DNA of 64,000 nucleotides from Actinomadura coerulea (GCF_014208105.1 NZ_JACHMQ010000001.1:6510001-6574000); one strand, 5' to 3'. Positions 43,903 to 52,430 are shown, counted from the first letter of the stretch. The notes: a model not told the origin generated them from the letters alone. Translations and numbers: made by a program.

Positions 43903-44355
43903 ATGGGGGCCTCCAACAACGAAAAGACGCCGACTTTCACTGCTTCGGCAGGTTCCGAGGGACTCTCGGTCGAGAACTTCCTCACGCTGGTGCAGATCTT
44001 CGTCCAGCAGCACGGGGCCTGCGACCTGCCCGTCGTCCAGGCACGCCGGCGGACGAGGGACCTGCTCGCGCTCGCCGCGCGTTCGCACGGCATCGACACC
44101 GGCGCCGATGAGAACCCCCGGCTTCCGGGTGGCGTCCAGCTCGACTGCAAGGTGCTGACCATGGACGGACGGCGGCTCGCGAGGATCACCGTGCACGACG
44201 GGGTGCCGAAGGAGTTCAGCCCCCGGCAGGCAGTGGTGCAGATCTGGACCGGCTCGGACGGCTGCCAGCATGGCAGCTACCGGACCGGCGAGGGCACGGC
44301 CTGCTGGGGAGAGGTCTTCCTGGAAGACTCGGGCCGGGGAGCTTCCCCTGCCTGA
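43903..44355 (+). CDS. Hypothetical protein convergent with barstar-like gene
   Basis: 150 residues, ATG 43903 with GGAGAG 6 nt upstream. An N-terminal polar tail is followed by a helix (LSVENFLTLVQIFVQQHGACDLPVVQARRRTRDLLALAAR) and a beta-rich part (VQLDCKVLTMDGRRLARITVHDG and AVVQIWTGSDGCQHGSYRTGEGTACWGEVFLED). The family is not known to me. Its 3' end overlaps the apparent, probably frameshifted, tail of the minus-strand barstar-like frame. Confidence 0.65.
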   Translation: MGASNNEKTPTFTASAGSEGLSVENFLTLVQIFVQQHGACDLPVVQARRRTRDLLALAARSHGIDTGADENPRLPGGVQLDCKVLTMDGRRLARITVHDGVPKEFSPRQAVVQIWTGSDGCQHGSYRTGEGTACWGEVFLEDSGRGASPA

Positions 44356-44840
44356 GCCAGTGCCGAGGCCCTGGTGGCCGAGCTTTGCCACCTGACCGGC
44401 TCACGCTCCGACTGGGGCGGGAGCCGGTTCCTCCCGGCCCCCAGCGGCCAGGAGCAACCCGTCGCGGTAGGGCGTGCCTGGCAAAGCACCGAGACGAGCA
44501 GGCCCAAGAACTCCGCACCGGACAACTCGTCGGCGCTGTCGACAAGGACGGCGACGTCCTGCCTGCCGTGTCCCGGGCCGTGCCAGTCGTGCAGGCAATC
44601 AACGAGCGCATCCCAGTTGTGGCCGAAGTAGTCGAGGAAGCCCAATTCCTGGGCGAAGGCCCGGAACAGCGAAGCCGGTTCGAGCAGTTCTCGACCGTCC
44701 AATCGGAAGACGAGCCCGCCCTGTTCTTGGAGCGCCGTCGTTTCTGCGGCCACCCACGGGTCGTCACCGGTGGTGAAGACGACCCAGGGCGGCCGGCGCT
44801 CGGTCAGGGAGGGGGCGCTCATGCCGAGGGATTCTGACAC
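44277..44840 (-). CDS. Barstar-family inhibitor with disrupted C-terminus
   Basis: The barstar core is clear: GLVFRLDGRELLEPASLFRAFAQELGFLDYFGHNWDALVDCLHDWHG, then DVAVLVDSADELSGAEFLGLLVSVLCQ. Barstar inhibits barnase-type RNases by a helix covering the active site. After VLCQ (near 44490) this frame becomes Arg/Ser/Pro junk and runs into the convergent gene. The neighbouring frame gives GTPYRDGLLLAAGGREEP and stops at 44401, which looks like the lost tail, so a frameshift is likely (real or sequencing error). Starts GTG 44840 and ATG 44822 both lack ribosome sites. No barnase is nearby. Confidence 0.65.
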   Translation of the reverse strand: MSESLGMSAPSLTERRPPWVVFTTGDDPWVAAETTALQEQGGLVFRLDGRELLEPASLFRAFAQELGFLDYFGHNWDALVDCLHDWHGPGHGRQDVAVLVDSADELSGAEFLGLLVSVLCQARPTATGCSWPLGAGRNRLPPQSEREPVRWQSSATRASALAQAGEAPRPESSRKTSPQQAVPSPVR

Positions 44841-44984
44841 GGTCGCGGTCGCGCCGGCCTGCGAGACCGACGAGCGCTCCGCCCACCGCCATCCCGGCCC
44901 GCGCTGTCGTCCCGGTCAGGTCTCGGTCGCCCCGCCCTCTGACCCGTTCAACGACGCGGAGAGTAGGCGTTTACTAACACATCG

Positions 44985-45000
44985 TTATAACTTGAGACGG
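44985..45000 (+). promoter_or_regulatory. Leaderless promoter of the SARP gene
   Basis: TTATAA (44985-44990) ends 9 nt before the GTG start at 45000, so transcription would begin at or within a base or two of the start codon. There is no ribosome site, consistent with a leaderless mRNA. No clear -35 box. Confidence 0.5.
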
Positions 45001-47852
45001 TGAACGCCCGGTACGAATTCGGGATCCTGGGTCCTCTCGAGGTCGCGCGCGACGGCGTGCGCGTGCCGATCGGCGCCGGTCGGCAACGCGCGCTCCTGGC
45101 GGCGCTGCTCATCGACGCGGGGCAGATCGTCTCGGTGGACGCCCTCGCGCGCCGGCTGTGGGGCGACGACCCGCCGCGGGGCGCGCGGAACGCCGTCCAG
45201 AACTACGTCCTGCGACTCCGCCGGACGCTCGGCCCGGACGTCGTGGTGACCGATCGCCGCGGTTACATGATCAAGGCGCTGCCGGACGCCGTGGACGCGC
45301 GCCGGTTCGACGCCCTCGTCCGGGAGGGGGCCGCCGCCTCGTCCGCGCGCGATCACGACCGGGCGGCGGAGCTGCTCGGTGAGGCGCTCGCGCTCTGGAG
45401 GGGCGAACCCCTGGCCGACCTGCCGGCGGAGCAGTTCCAGGACGTCGTCGCCGCGCTGTGCGAGCGGCATCTCGCCGCGCGGGAACAGTGGATCGACGCG
45501 GTCATGCACTGCGGACGTCCCGCCGACGTGCTCCCGGAGCTGCGGCGGCTGACGGAACGTCACCCGTTCCGGGAGCGCTTCTGGGCGCAGCTGATGCTGG
45601 CGCTCTACAGGTGCGGCCGGCAGGGCGAGGCGCTGGAGCGCTACCGCGAGGTAAGCCGTCTCCTGGCCGAGGAGCTGGGCATCGATCCCGGCGACGAACT
45701 CCGCACGCTGCACCAGCGGATCCTCACCTCCGCGCCGGAGCTCGCCGCGATCCGCCGAGGATCGCCGGGGGAGGGCGGCCACCTGCCCGCCGAGACGACG
45801 TCCTTCGTCGGCAGGGAGATGGAGCTGGCCGAGACGCGGCGCCTGCTGCGCGCGTCGCGTCTGGTCACGCTGACCGGAGTCGGCGGAGTCGGCAAGACGA
45901 GGATGGCCCTGCGCGCCGCGGGGCAGGCGCGGCCCCACTTCCCCGACGGGGTGTGGCTGGCCGACCTCGCCGCGCTGACGGACTCGACGCTGGTGGCCCG
46001 CGCCGTCGCCGAGGCGCTGGGGCTCCGCGACCAGTCGGTGCGCTCCGCGATGGACGCCCTGGCCGACCACGTGCGCGACCGGCACCTGCTGCTCGTGCTC
46101 GACAACTGCGAACACCTGGTCGACGCGGTGGCGCGGCTCGTCCAGCGGCTGCTGTGCGCGGCGCCGGGTCTCCGGGTACTCGCCACCAGCCGTGAGCGGC
46201 TGGGCGTACCGGGCGAGCACGTCCTGCTCGTTTCCGGCCTGACGCTCCGGCCCGGCGGTGACGGGGGCGCATGCGAGGCCGTCCGGTTGCTGAGCGACCG
46301 GGCGGCGGCGTGCGCCGCTCCGCTGCGGGACGGCGGTTCGGCCGCGGAGCTCTGCCGTCGCCTGGACGGCATCCCGCTGGCCATCGAACTGGCGGCGGTC
46401 CGGCTGACCTCCCTCACCGTCGAGGAGATCCTGGAACGGCTGGAGGACCGCTTCCGGCTCCTGTCCGACCCTCGGGGGCCCGGCGCGAACCGGTACCGCA
46501 GGACGCTGCGCGGGGTCATGGACCTGAGCTACAACCTGTGCACGTCCGGCGAACGCATGCTCTGGACGCGGCTGTCGGTCTTCGCCGGCAGTTTCGACCT
46601 CAAGGCGGCCGAGGCCGTGTGCGCGGGCGACGGCATCGACCGGGCCGACGTGCTCGACCTGGTCACCGGTCTCATCCACAAGTCCGTCGTGGTGGTCGAC
46701 GGAGACGGCCGCTCCGCCCGCTACCGGCTGCTGGAGACCATCCGCCAGTACGGGCTGGACCGGCTCCGAAGGGACGGGAACGCCACCGAGTACCGCGTCC
46801 GCCACAGCGACCACTACCACGCTCTCGCCGCGGGCGCCGCCGCGGACTGGTGCAGCCCGCGGGAGGCCGAATGGCTGGACCGCCTGCGCGCGGAGGTGCC
46901 CAACTTCCGCGCCGCCCTGGGGTTCTGCGTCGGCCGCCCGGACCGCGTCCGGACCGGTGCGGACATCGCCGCCGACCTCACCCGCACCCGGTCATGGTTC
47001 TTCAGCGGCACGCTGGGCGAGGCGCGCCACTGGCTCGACAGCCTCTCGGCCGGTCTCGGCCCCGGCATCCGCGAGACGACGATCATGGTGACGGCCATGA
47101 AGACCTTCATCGCGACCATCCAGGGGGACCAGAAGGCCGCCGAGACGCTCATGAACGAGTGCCGCGCCCACGAACTGGGCGCGCAGGCACCCCCCGTGGC
47201 CTACGTCGAAGGTGTCCACGCACTGCTGGCGCACGACGACCCCGCCTGCATCGAGCAGCTCGCCAGGGCACGCGAGGGGCTGCGGGCCGCGGGCCACACC
47301 GGGGACGCCCACATGGCCACCATGTTCTGGGCGATGGCGGCCGCGTTCCTCGGGGACCAGAGCATCGCGGTGTCCGCATGCGAGACCTATGTCGCCGAGG
47401 CCGTCGCCTCGGGAGCCGAGTGGGCGCACACCTGGGCCCAGTGGCTCACGGGCCTCACCGAACTCCTGCACGGCGATCCCGCGAGTGCGCTGACACCCCT
47501 CTGCGACGCCCTCCTGCGGCAACAGGCCATGGACGACCGCTGGGGCCCCGCGTGGGGCATAGAGACGCTCGCCTGGACGGCGGGCGTGCTCGGACACCAC
47601 CATCACGCCGCCCACCTGCTCGGAGCCGCGCACCGCCAACGCCAGGTGACCGGCGCCGCGCTCACCGGCCTGCGCCCCTTCCACCTTCACCACACCCGTA
47701 CCGAGAACCGGGTGCGCGAGCACCTGGAACCCGGGTCGTACACCGAAGCCTGGCAAAGCGGCGCGAGCGCCGGGGACGTCATAGCGCTAGCGCTCCGAGT
47801 CGCCTACGAGCTCCGCCTGCGGACGGCCGCGGACCAGCCCACGTCCGGGTGA
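45000..47852 (+). CDS. SARP/AfsR-type regulator with NB-ARC ATPase
   Basis: 950 residues, GTG 45000, leaderless. An OmpR-like winged HTH (about 5-95) begins YEFGILGPLEVARDGVRVPIGAGRQRALLAALL. The bacterial transcriptional activation domain (about 97-245) includes GRQGEALERYREVSRLLAEELGIDPGDELRTLHQRIL. An NB-ARC ATPase starts FVGREMELAETRRLL with P-loop GVGGVGKT (293-300) and Walker B HLLLVLDNCEH; the C-terminal half is helical/TPR-like. Such proteins activate secondary metabolism or stress genes by binding direct repeats near -35 boxes. No biosynthetic cluster is visible here, so the targets lie elsewhere or beyond the window. Confidence 0.94.
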   Translation: MNARYEFGILGPLEVARDGVRVPIGAGRQRALLAALLIDAGQIVSVDALARRLWGDDPPRGARNAVQNYVLRLRRTLGPDVVVTDRRGYMIKALPDAVDARRFDALVREGAAASSARDHDRAAELLGEALALWRGEPLADLPAEQFQDVVAALCERHLAAREQWIDAVMHCGRPADVLPELRRLTERHPFRERFWAQLMLALYRCGRQGEALERYREVSRLLAEELGIDPGDELRTLHQRILTSAPELAAIRRGSPGEGGHLPAETTSFVGREMELAETRRLLRASRLVTLTGVGGVGKTRMALRAAGQARPHFPDGVWLADLAALTDSTLVARAVAEALGLRDQSVRSAMDALADHVRDRHLLLVLDNCEHLVDAVARLVQRLLCAAPGLRVLATSRERLGVPGEHVLLVSGLTLRPGGDGGACEAVRLLSDRAAACAAPLRDGGSAAELCRRLDGIPLAIELAAVRLTSLTVEEILERLEDRFRLLSDPRGPGANRYRRTLRGVMDLSYNLCTSGERMLWTRLSVFAGSFDLKAAEAVCAGDGIDRADVLDLVTGLIHKSVVVVDGDGRSARYRLLETIRQYGLDRLRRDGNATEYRVRHSDHYHALAAGAAADWCSPREAEWLDRLRAEVPNFRAALGFCVGRPDRVRTGADIAADLTRTRSWFFSGTLGEARHWLDSLSAGLGPGIRETTIMVTAMKTFIATIQGDQKAAETLMNECRAHELGAQAPPVAYVEGVHALLAHDDPACIEQLARAREGLRAAGHTGDAHMATMFWAMAAAFLGDQSIAVSACETYVAEAVASGAEWAHTWAQWLTGLTELLHGDPASALTPLCDALLRQQAMDDRWGPAWGIETLAWTAGVLGHHHHAAHLLGAAHRQRQVTGAALTGLRPFHLHHTRTENRVREHLEPGSYTEAWQSGASAGDVIALALRVAYELRLRTAADQPTSG

Positions 47853-47901
47853 CATACCAGGGCACGCGCCACCCCGAAGTGAGCCGCGCCGGCATCGGGG
47901 A

Positions 47902-48399
47902 TCAGGCGGTCTGGCGTTCGGCCCGCCGCCGGGCGAGCTCCTCGACCGCGCTGGGCAGCGTGGTCTCGAAGTCGATGAGCTTCGCCCAGGTCGGGGTGAC
48001 GACGATCCGGACCATGCCGTCGTAGAGCGAGCGGACCTCGGCCTCCCACTCGACGCGCTGCTCGGGCGTCATCTCGTAGCTGCCGTTCATCTGGAGGTAT
48101 TCGTCCGGGATGCCGTCGACGACGTCGAGTTCGGTCCGTCCCCGGAGGAGCAGGATCTTCGGCGGGTGCACCTCGGTGTCGATCGTGAGGGCCACCATCG
48201 GGTTCTCGCGCAGGTGCGCCAGCTTGGGGGCGTTCCTGCTGGTGCACATGACGATCTCCGAGCCGTTCCAGGTGAACGCGATCGGCACGTTGCGAGGCGT
48301 GCCGTCCTTCGCCACGTAGGCCAGCCGCGTCACGTCACGCGCCAGCAGCTCCTGGCTGTACGGCCGGTTGAGGATCTCGTCGATCTCGTGCTGCTCCAT
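47902..48399 (-). CDS. Pyridoxamine 5'-phosphate oxidase-family (split-barrel) protein
   Basis: 165 residues, ATG 48399 with AGGAGC 8 nt upstream. MEQHEIDEILNRPYSQELLARDVTRLAYVAKDGTPRNVPIAFTWNGSEIVMCTSRNAPKLAHLRENPMVAL is the standard FMN/F420 split-barrel pattern. It binds flavin or deazaflavin and reduces or oxidises small molecules; true PdxH function is unlikely given the length. It ends 49 bp from the convergent SARP gene. The following 237 bp (48400-48636) hold nothing I can support. Confidence 0.88.
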   Translation of the reverse strand: MEQHEIDEILNRPYSQELLARDVTRLAYVAKDGTPRNVPIAFTWNGSEIVMCTSRNAPKLAHLRENPMVALTIDTEVHPPKILLLRGRTELDVVDGIPDEYLQMNGSYEMTPEQRVEWEAEVRSLYDGMVRIVVTPTWAKLIDFETTLPSAVEELARRRAERQTA

Positions 48400-48636
48400 G
48401 GTCGTCGCTCCTGTCTCGGTGCCGGCGAGCGCCCTTCCCGGCCGCTCGTGCCCCTGGGACGGAGCCGCCCTGACGTTCTCGACACCCGCGACACCGAGAT
48501 TCCGAACTCTTCCTGAAACCAGCCGGGCCGGACCTGGACGAGCTGGGTCGCGCCCAGCCCGAAGTCGTTGCCGGCGCGGTCGCGGTGCCTGCGCCGGTAG
48601 GCGGCTTCGGGCTCCGGCCAGCAGTACTGTTCGCGG

Positions 48637-49181
48637 ATGGGATGCTGGACCGCCTATCTCGTCCGCCTGGAAGACGGCTCCCGCTGGGAGCTGGACGAGA
48701 AGTACGGCCGGTGGCACCTCACGGGGGCCGACGACCGCGCCGGGCTGGGAGGACTGGGACGTCGCCCACGCCTGGGGCGGAGACGAGGAACTGCGCCGGA
48801 TGGTCTTCCCCGGGCTCCCGCCCGAACCGGCAAGGGCCGAGACCGCAGAGGTGAACCCGGCGTCACGCGACTACTGGTTCGTCGGCTGGGACCCGGACGC
48901 CCGCCAGATCACGGTCCGCCACCACGAACTGATCGCGGACGCCTTCGCCGAGGCGTCCTGCCTCGTCAGCGTCATCGCCGCCGACGCGACCCTCACGCAC
49001 TGGCAGCTGTCCAACACGGCGGTCCCGCTGCTGGCGCACCACGGGGAGTCCCTTCTGGGCACCCTGGCCGCCGACGCGCCCTTTCCCTTGGCCGCCGAGG
49101 AAGCACCGCGCCTACGGCACCCTCCCCACCGACCCGCACCCCCTCCACGCACCAAAGGTCCACGTAGTCGACCGCTGGTAG
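48637..49181 (+). pseudogene. Hypothetical gene with two frameshifts
   Basis: One continuous protein appears split over three frames. MGCWTAYLVRLEDGSRWELD to about 48745 is in the first. DWDVAHAWGGDEELRRMVF through DATLTHWQLSNTAVPLLAHHGESLLGTLAAD to about 49110 is in the second. AYGTLPTDPHPLHAPKVHVV ending at TAG 49181 is in the third. Each piece has strong coding bias and reads like protein, so one gene of about 180 codons has lost frame near 48740 and again near 49105. Function unknown. The first codons contain the 35-bp repeat shared with 51048-51082. Sequencing error cannot be excluded. Confidence 0.7.
48647..48681 (+). repeat. 35-bp exact direct repeat, copy 1
   Basis: Begins GGACCGCCTATCTCGTC and ends GGAAGACGGCTCC; identical to 51048-51082, 2.4 kb away. 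Here it lies in the coding start (TAYLVRLEDGS) of the frameshifted gene. Confidence 0.95.
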
Positions 49182-49369
49182 GACCGTCCGGCGCCACACA
49201 GGATCGGTGATCTCGCCCAGGGTCGCCGAGCCGATCGGCCAGGGCGCGTGCATGAGTTCGCCACGCGCCTCCAGATGAGGGCAGTGCCCGAGGGGATCGG
49301 CCCGTGATGACGGGGTCTGCGCAGGGCTGACCTGCTACTCCGACACCGGTAGGCCGAATAATGTGACGA

Positions 49370-50248
49370 ATGCACAATAACGAATGGCTGGCCGGCCGAT
49401 TCGTCGAACACCGGCCGCATCTGCGCTCAGTGGCCTACCGGATGCTCGGCTCGCTGAGCGAAGCCGACGACGCCCTCCAGGACGCCTGGCTGCGCGCCAG
49501 CCGGGCCGATACCAGTGAAGTGCACAACCTCGCGGGGTGGCTCACCACGGTGGTGGCGCGGGTGTGCCTGAACATGCTGCGCTCCCGTGAGCACCGCGGG
49601 GAGGCGCCCCTGGACGTCCAGGCGGCCGATCAGGTGCTGGATTCCGCCTCGGTCGCAGATCCCGAGCAGGAAGCGGTGATGGCCGACTCGGTCGGGGTGG
49701 CGCTGCTGGTGGTGCTGGACACTCTGGCACCCGCCGAACGGCTCGCGTTCGTCCTGCACGACATGTTCGCGGTGCCGTTCGAGCAGATCGCCGCCATGCT
49801 GGACCGCTCGACGGACGCGACGCGGCAGTTGGCCAGCCGCGCGCGCCGCCGGATCCGGGGAGCACCGGCACCCGACACAGATCTGTACCGGCAGCGCCAG
49901 ATCGTCGAGGCGTTCCTGGCGGCCACCCGGAGCGGGGACTTCCAAGGGCTGGTCACCCTGCTCCACCCCGATGTGGTGCTCCGTGCCGACGAGGCCGTCA
50001 TCCCCACCCCCGAACCCGTCACGGTCGCCGGAGCCGAACCCGTGGCCAGGGGCGCGATGGCCGCCGTCCAGCGGGCCCGGTTCACCGGCACCGCCCTCAT
50101 CGACGGGGCGGTCGGCCTGGCGATGGCCCCCGGCGGCCGCCTGCGGGTGGTGCTGGCCTTCACCATCGTCGACGGCCTCGTCACCGCCATCGACGTCATC
50201 GCCGAACCTGACCGGCTCGGCCGGCTCGACATGGGCGTCCTCGGCTGA
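49370..50248 (+). CDS. ECF41-type sigma factor with SnoaL-like C-terminus (SigJ-like)
   Basis: 292 residues. Region 2: HRPHLRSVAYRMLGSLSEADDALQDAWLRAS and NLAGWLTTVVARVCLNMLRSR. Region 4: LAPAERLAFVLHDMFAVPFEQIAAMLDRSTDATRQLASRARRR. The C-terminal 110 residues form a SnoaL/NTF2-like domain (IVEAFLAATRSGDFQGLVTLLHPDVVLRAD), the hallmark of ECF41 and of mycobacterial SigJ, which controls sigma activity without an anti-sigma. ATG 49370 lacks a ribosome site; AATAAT 7 nt upstream suggests leaderless transcription. The DoxX-like gene downstream fits the small redox/membrane targets usual for ECF41. Confidence 0.94.
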   Translation: MHNNEWLAGRFVEHRPHLRSVAYRMLGSLSEADDALQDAWLRASRADTSEVHNLAGWLTTVVARVCLNMLRSREHRGEAPLDVQAADQVLDSASVADPEQEAVMADSVGVALLVVLDTLAPAERLAFVLHDMFAVPFEQIAAMLDRSTDATRQLASRARRRIRGAPAPDTDLYRQRQIVEAFLAATRSGDFQGLVTLLHPDVVLRADEAVIPTPEPVTVAGAEPVARGAMAAVQRARFTGTALIDGAVGLAMAPGGRLRVVLAFTIVDGLVTAIDVIAEPDRLGRLDMGVLG

Positions 50249-50426
50249 CGCCCGCCGTCGCGACCACGGGCGGCGGACCCGCTCCGCCGCCCGTGCGAAC
50301 GCTCCTCGCGGCGTGACGCGCGTCACATTGCCCGGGCGTCACGTCCGCCCCACGCGCCGGGTCAGGGCAGTGACCGACCCACCCGCCGGAACCCCACGGC
50401 CCCGGCGCCACAGTAGGAGCAACGCC

Positions 50427-50774
50427 ATGTCCACAGCCCACGTCATCGTCACGGTTCTGGCCGCCGTCTGGGTCGGCTTCTCGGCCCACTCGCTCCTCAC
50501 CCGCGCCACGTGGGTCGTCGAGCCCCTGACCGAGTACGGCGTCCCCCGCTCGTGGTGGACCGTGCTCGGTGCGGCCAAGGCCGCGGGCGCGATCGGCCTG
50601 CTGATCGGCCTGGCAGTCCCCGTGGTCGGCCTCGCCGCCGCCATCGCCCTGATCCTCTACTTCCTCGGCGCCGTCGTCACCATCGTCCGCGCCCGCTCCT
50701 TCTCTCACATCCCGTACCCGCTGCTCTACCTGGTGCCCGTCGCCGCCGCCCTCGCCCTGGCATCGGCCGCCTGA
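50427..50774 (+). CDS. DoxX-like membrane protein
   Basis: 115 residues, ATG 50427 with AGGAG 8 nt upstream. Four hydrophobic helices: VIVTVLAAVWVGFSAHSLL, WWTVLGAAKAAGAIGLLIGLAVPVVGLAAAIALILYFLGAVV and YPLLYLVPVAAALALA. The LGAAKAAGAIGLLIG stretch is the DoxX_2 signature. Likely the target or partner of the ECF41 sigma upstream (178-bp gap). An exceptionally long hairpin follows. Confidence 0.88.
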   Translation: MSTAHVIVTVLAAVWVGFSAHSLLTRATWVVEPLTEYGVPRSWWTVLGAAKAAGAIGLLIGLAVPVVGLAAAIALILYFLGAVVTIVRARSFSHIPYPLLYLVPVAAALALASAA

Positions 50775-50789
50775 CAGCGAGCACCGACC

Positions 50790-50829
50790 CACCCTCGTTC
50801 CCGCCGGCCAGCCGGCGGGAACGAGGGTG
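50790..50829 (+). terminator. 19-bp perfect hairpin terminator
   Basis: The stem 50790-50808 with 50811-50829 is perfect (CACCCTCGTTCCCGCCGGC and its complement), with a 2-nt nominal loop that will open to four or more. It lies 16 nt after the DoxX stop. Confidence 0.88.
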
Positions 50830-50873
50830 TCGCCGTTCCGCCGGCTCCTGGGCGCGCGTTCGGCGGCGACTCG

Positions 50874-51047
50874 CTATTTCGGGTAGGGCACGAACACTGG
50901 GATCTGCCTGTCGGTCTTCTCCTGGTACTCGGCGTAGGACGGGTAGCCCGCGACGGCTCGCGCCCACCATTCGGCTCGCTCGGCGTTCTCGACCTCACGT
51001 GCGACGTAGGTCTTCGTGACGACCCCGTCCTGCAGCGGGAACTCGGG
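50874..51047 (-). pseudogene. Truncated deazaflavin-dependent nitroreductase-family gene (3' end)
   Basis: Minus-strand reading gives 57 C-terminal residues: AREVENAERAEWWARAVAGY, then PSYAEYQEKTDRQIPVFVPY and PK before TAG. This is the unmistakable tail of the DUF385/PF04075 F420-dependent nitroreductase family (normally about 140 residues). Homology starts abruptly at 51047, exactly where the 35-bp repeat copy begins, so about 60 percent of the gene is missing. It looks like a rearrangement scar. Confidence 0.82.
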
Positions 51048-51082
51048 GGACCGCCTATCTCGTCCGCCTGGAAGACGGCTCC
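51048..51082 (+). repeat. 35-bp exact direct repeat, copy 2
   Basis: Identical to 48647-48681. It joins the truncated DUF385 gene to the winged-helix gene and reads TAYLVRLEDGS in frame with the latter, without its own start codon. Confidence 0.95.
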
Positions 51083-51100
51083 GCCCCTACTCTGACCCGT

Positions 51101-52219
51101 GTGACACCGATGCTCACTCGCCGCGCGCTCAACCGCGCCACGCTCGACCGGCAGCTGCTGCTGGCCCGTTCGACACTGCCCGTGGTGGAGGCGGTGGAGC
51201 ATCTGGTGGGTCTGCAGGCGCAGACGCCGCACTCGTGGTACGTGGGCTTGGGCGTGCGGCTGGAGGACGTGCGCCCGGAGCAGATCGGGCAGCTGCTCCT
51301 CGACCGGCAACTGGTGCGCATCGCGTTGATGCGTTCGACGATCCACCTGGTGAGCGCGCGCGACTGCCTGTGGCTGCGCCCGCTGGCCCAGCCCGTCCTG
51401 GACCGCGACCTGTTCTCCAACCACACCCACGGCGAACCCGTCCAGGGCTTGGACATGGACGAGTTGGTCGCCGCCGCCCGGCCGTTGGTGAAGGAGAAGC
51501 CGCGTACGAGCAAGGAACTCGGCGCGCTGCTCGCCGAACACGGCCGGGCGGCGGGATGGGGCGACCGGCCCCCGGCGTCGCTCGCGTACGCGGCCCGCAA
51601 CAGGATGGCGCTGGTGCAGGTGCCGCCCCGGGGTGTGTGGGGGCGAAGCGGGCCCATCGCGCACACGACCGCCGAGGCGTGGCTGGGCCGGTCTTTGGCG
51701 GCCGACGCGTCCCTGGAGGAGATGGTCCTGCGTTACCTGGCGGCGTTCGGCCCCGCGTCCGTGAAGGACGTGCAGAAGTGGTCAGGGCTGACGCGGTTGC
51801 GGGAGGTGGTGAACCGGCTGCGTCCCCGCCTGGCCGTCTTCACCGACGACGACGGGCGTGAACTGTTCGACGTGCCCCACGCCCCCCGGCCCGACCCCGA
51901 CACCCCCGCGCCACCGCGTCTTCTGTACGACTTCGACAATCTGCTGCTGTCGCACGCCGACCGCAGCCGCGTCATCACCGACGCCTTCCGCGCGCAGAAC
52001 TACGCCACGCGCCGTCCACTGCCCGGCATCGTGCTCCTGGACGGGTTCACCGCCGGTGACTGGCAGCTGGAACGTGAACGGGACACCGCGACGCTGCTCG
52101 TCCGGCCCTACGAGCAGCTCGCGTCGCGCGACAAGGATGCGCTGGCCGAGGAGGGTGAACGGCTCTTGGACTTCGCCGCCGCCGACGCCGCCACTCGCGA
52201 CATCCGCTTCGAATCCTGA
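51101..52219 (+). CDS. Winged-helix protein, AlkZ-like DNA glycosylase family (HTH_42)
   Basis: 372 residues from GTG 51101 (ATG 51110 is possible). Typical PF06224 layout: VEAVEHLVGLQAQTPHSWYVGLGVRLEDV with the QxQ pair (Q39, Q41) that is catalytic in AlkZ/YcaQ glycosylases, then MRSTIHLVSARDCLWLRPLAQPVLDR, and a C-terminal LYDFDNLLLSHADRSRVITD. AlkZ relatives unhook crosslinked or alkylated bases and often give self-resistance to genotoxic metabolites; others are only winged-helix proteins. No ribosome site; TACTCT 7 nt upstream suggests leaderless transcription. The frame is open upstream through the 35-bp repeat. Confidence 0.86.
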   Translation: MTPMLTRRALNRATLDRQLLLARSTLPVVEAVEHLVGLQAQTPHSWYVGLGVRLEDVRPEQIGQLLLDRQLVRIALMRSTIHLVSARDCLWLRPLAQPVLDRDLFSNHTHGEPVQGLDMDELVAAARPLVKEKPRTSKELGALLAEHGRAAGWGDRPPASLAYAARNRMALVQVPPRGVWGRSGPIAHTTAEAWLGRSLAADASLEEMVLRYLAAFGPASVKDVQKWSGLTRLREVVNRLRPRLAVFTDDDGRELFDVPHAPRPDPDTPAPPRLLYDFDNLLLSHADRSRVITDAFRAQNYATRRPLPGIVLLDGFTAGDWQLERERDTATLLVRPYEQLASRDKDALAEEGERLLDFAAADAATRDIRFES

Positions 52220-52244
52220 TGGGCCGTCCGCGTTGCCGGGAGGG

Positions 52245-52430
52245 TCAGAGGTCCAGGTCGCCGCGCTTCGCGCGGGTGATGAGCCGGGTGAAGCTTGTGG
52301 GGGTGAGGGTGAGGTGGCCGGCGTCGGGTGCCTTGCTGTCCCTGATGCCGCGTCCCTCCGCGAGAGCGGCCACCTCCACGCATTCGTTTCCGGACGCGTT
52401 GCTCCGGCGGGCCTTCCGCCATTCGATCAC
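52245..52430 (-). CDS. DUF397 protein
   Basis: 61 residues from GTG 52430: VIEWRKARRSNASGNECVEVAAL followed by IRDSKAPDAGHLTLTPTSFTRLI. This is the DUF397 signature (WRKS..S...NCVEVA......vRDSKdP.g..L). DUF397 proteins are small partners of XRE-DUF5753 regulators such as the WhiJ/BldB group. The start overlaps the stop of the XRE gene as GTGA, so both are co-translated. Confidence 0.94.
   Translation of the reverse strand: MIEWRKARRSNASGNECVEVAALAEGRGIRDSKAPDAGHLTLTPTSFTRLITRAKRGDLDL

Noticed and set aside
48647..51082. The 2.4-kb block between the 35-bp repeats as an insertion sequence
   Set aside because: No transposase, terminal inverted repeats or target duplication; the contents are an ordinary ECF41-DoxX pair, so recombination is the simpler reading.
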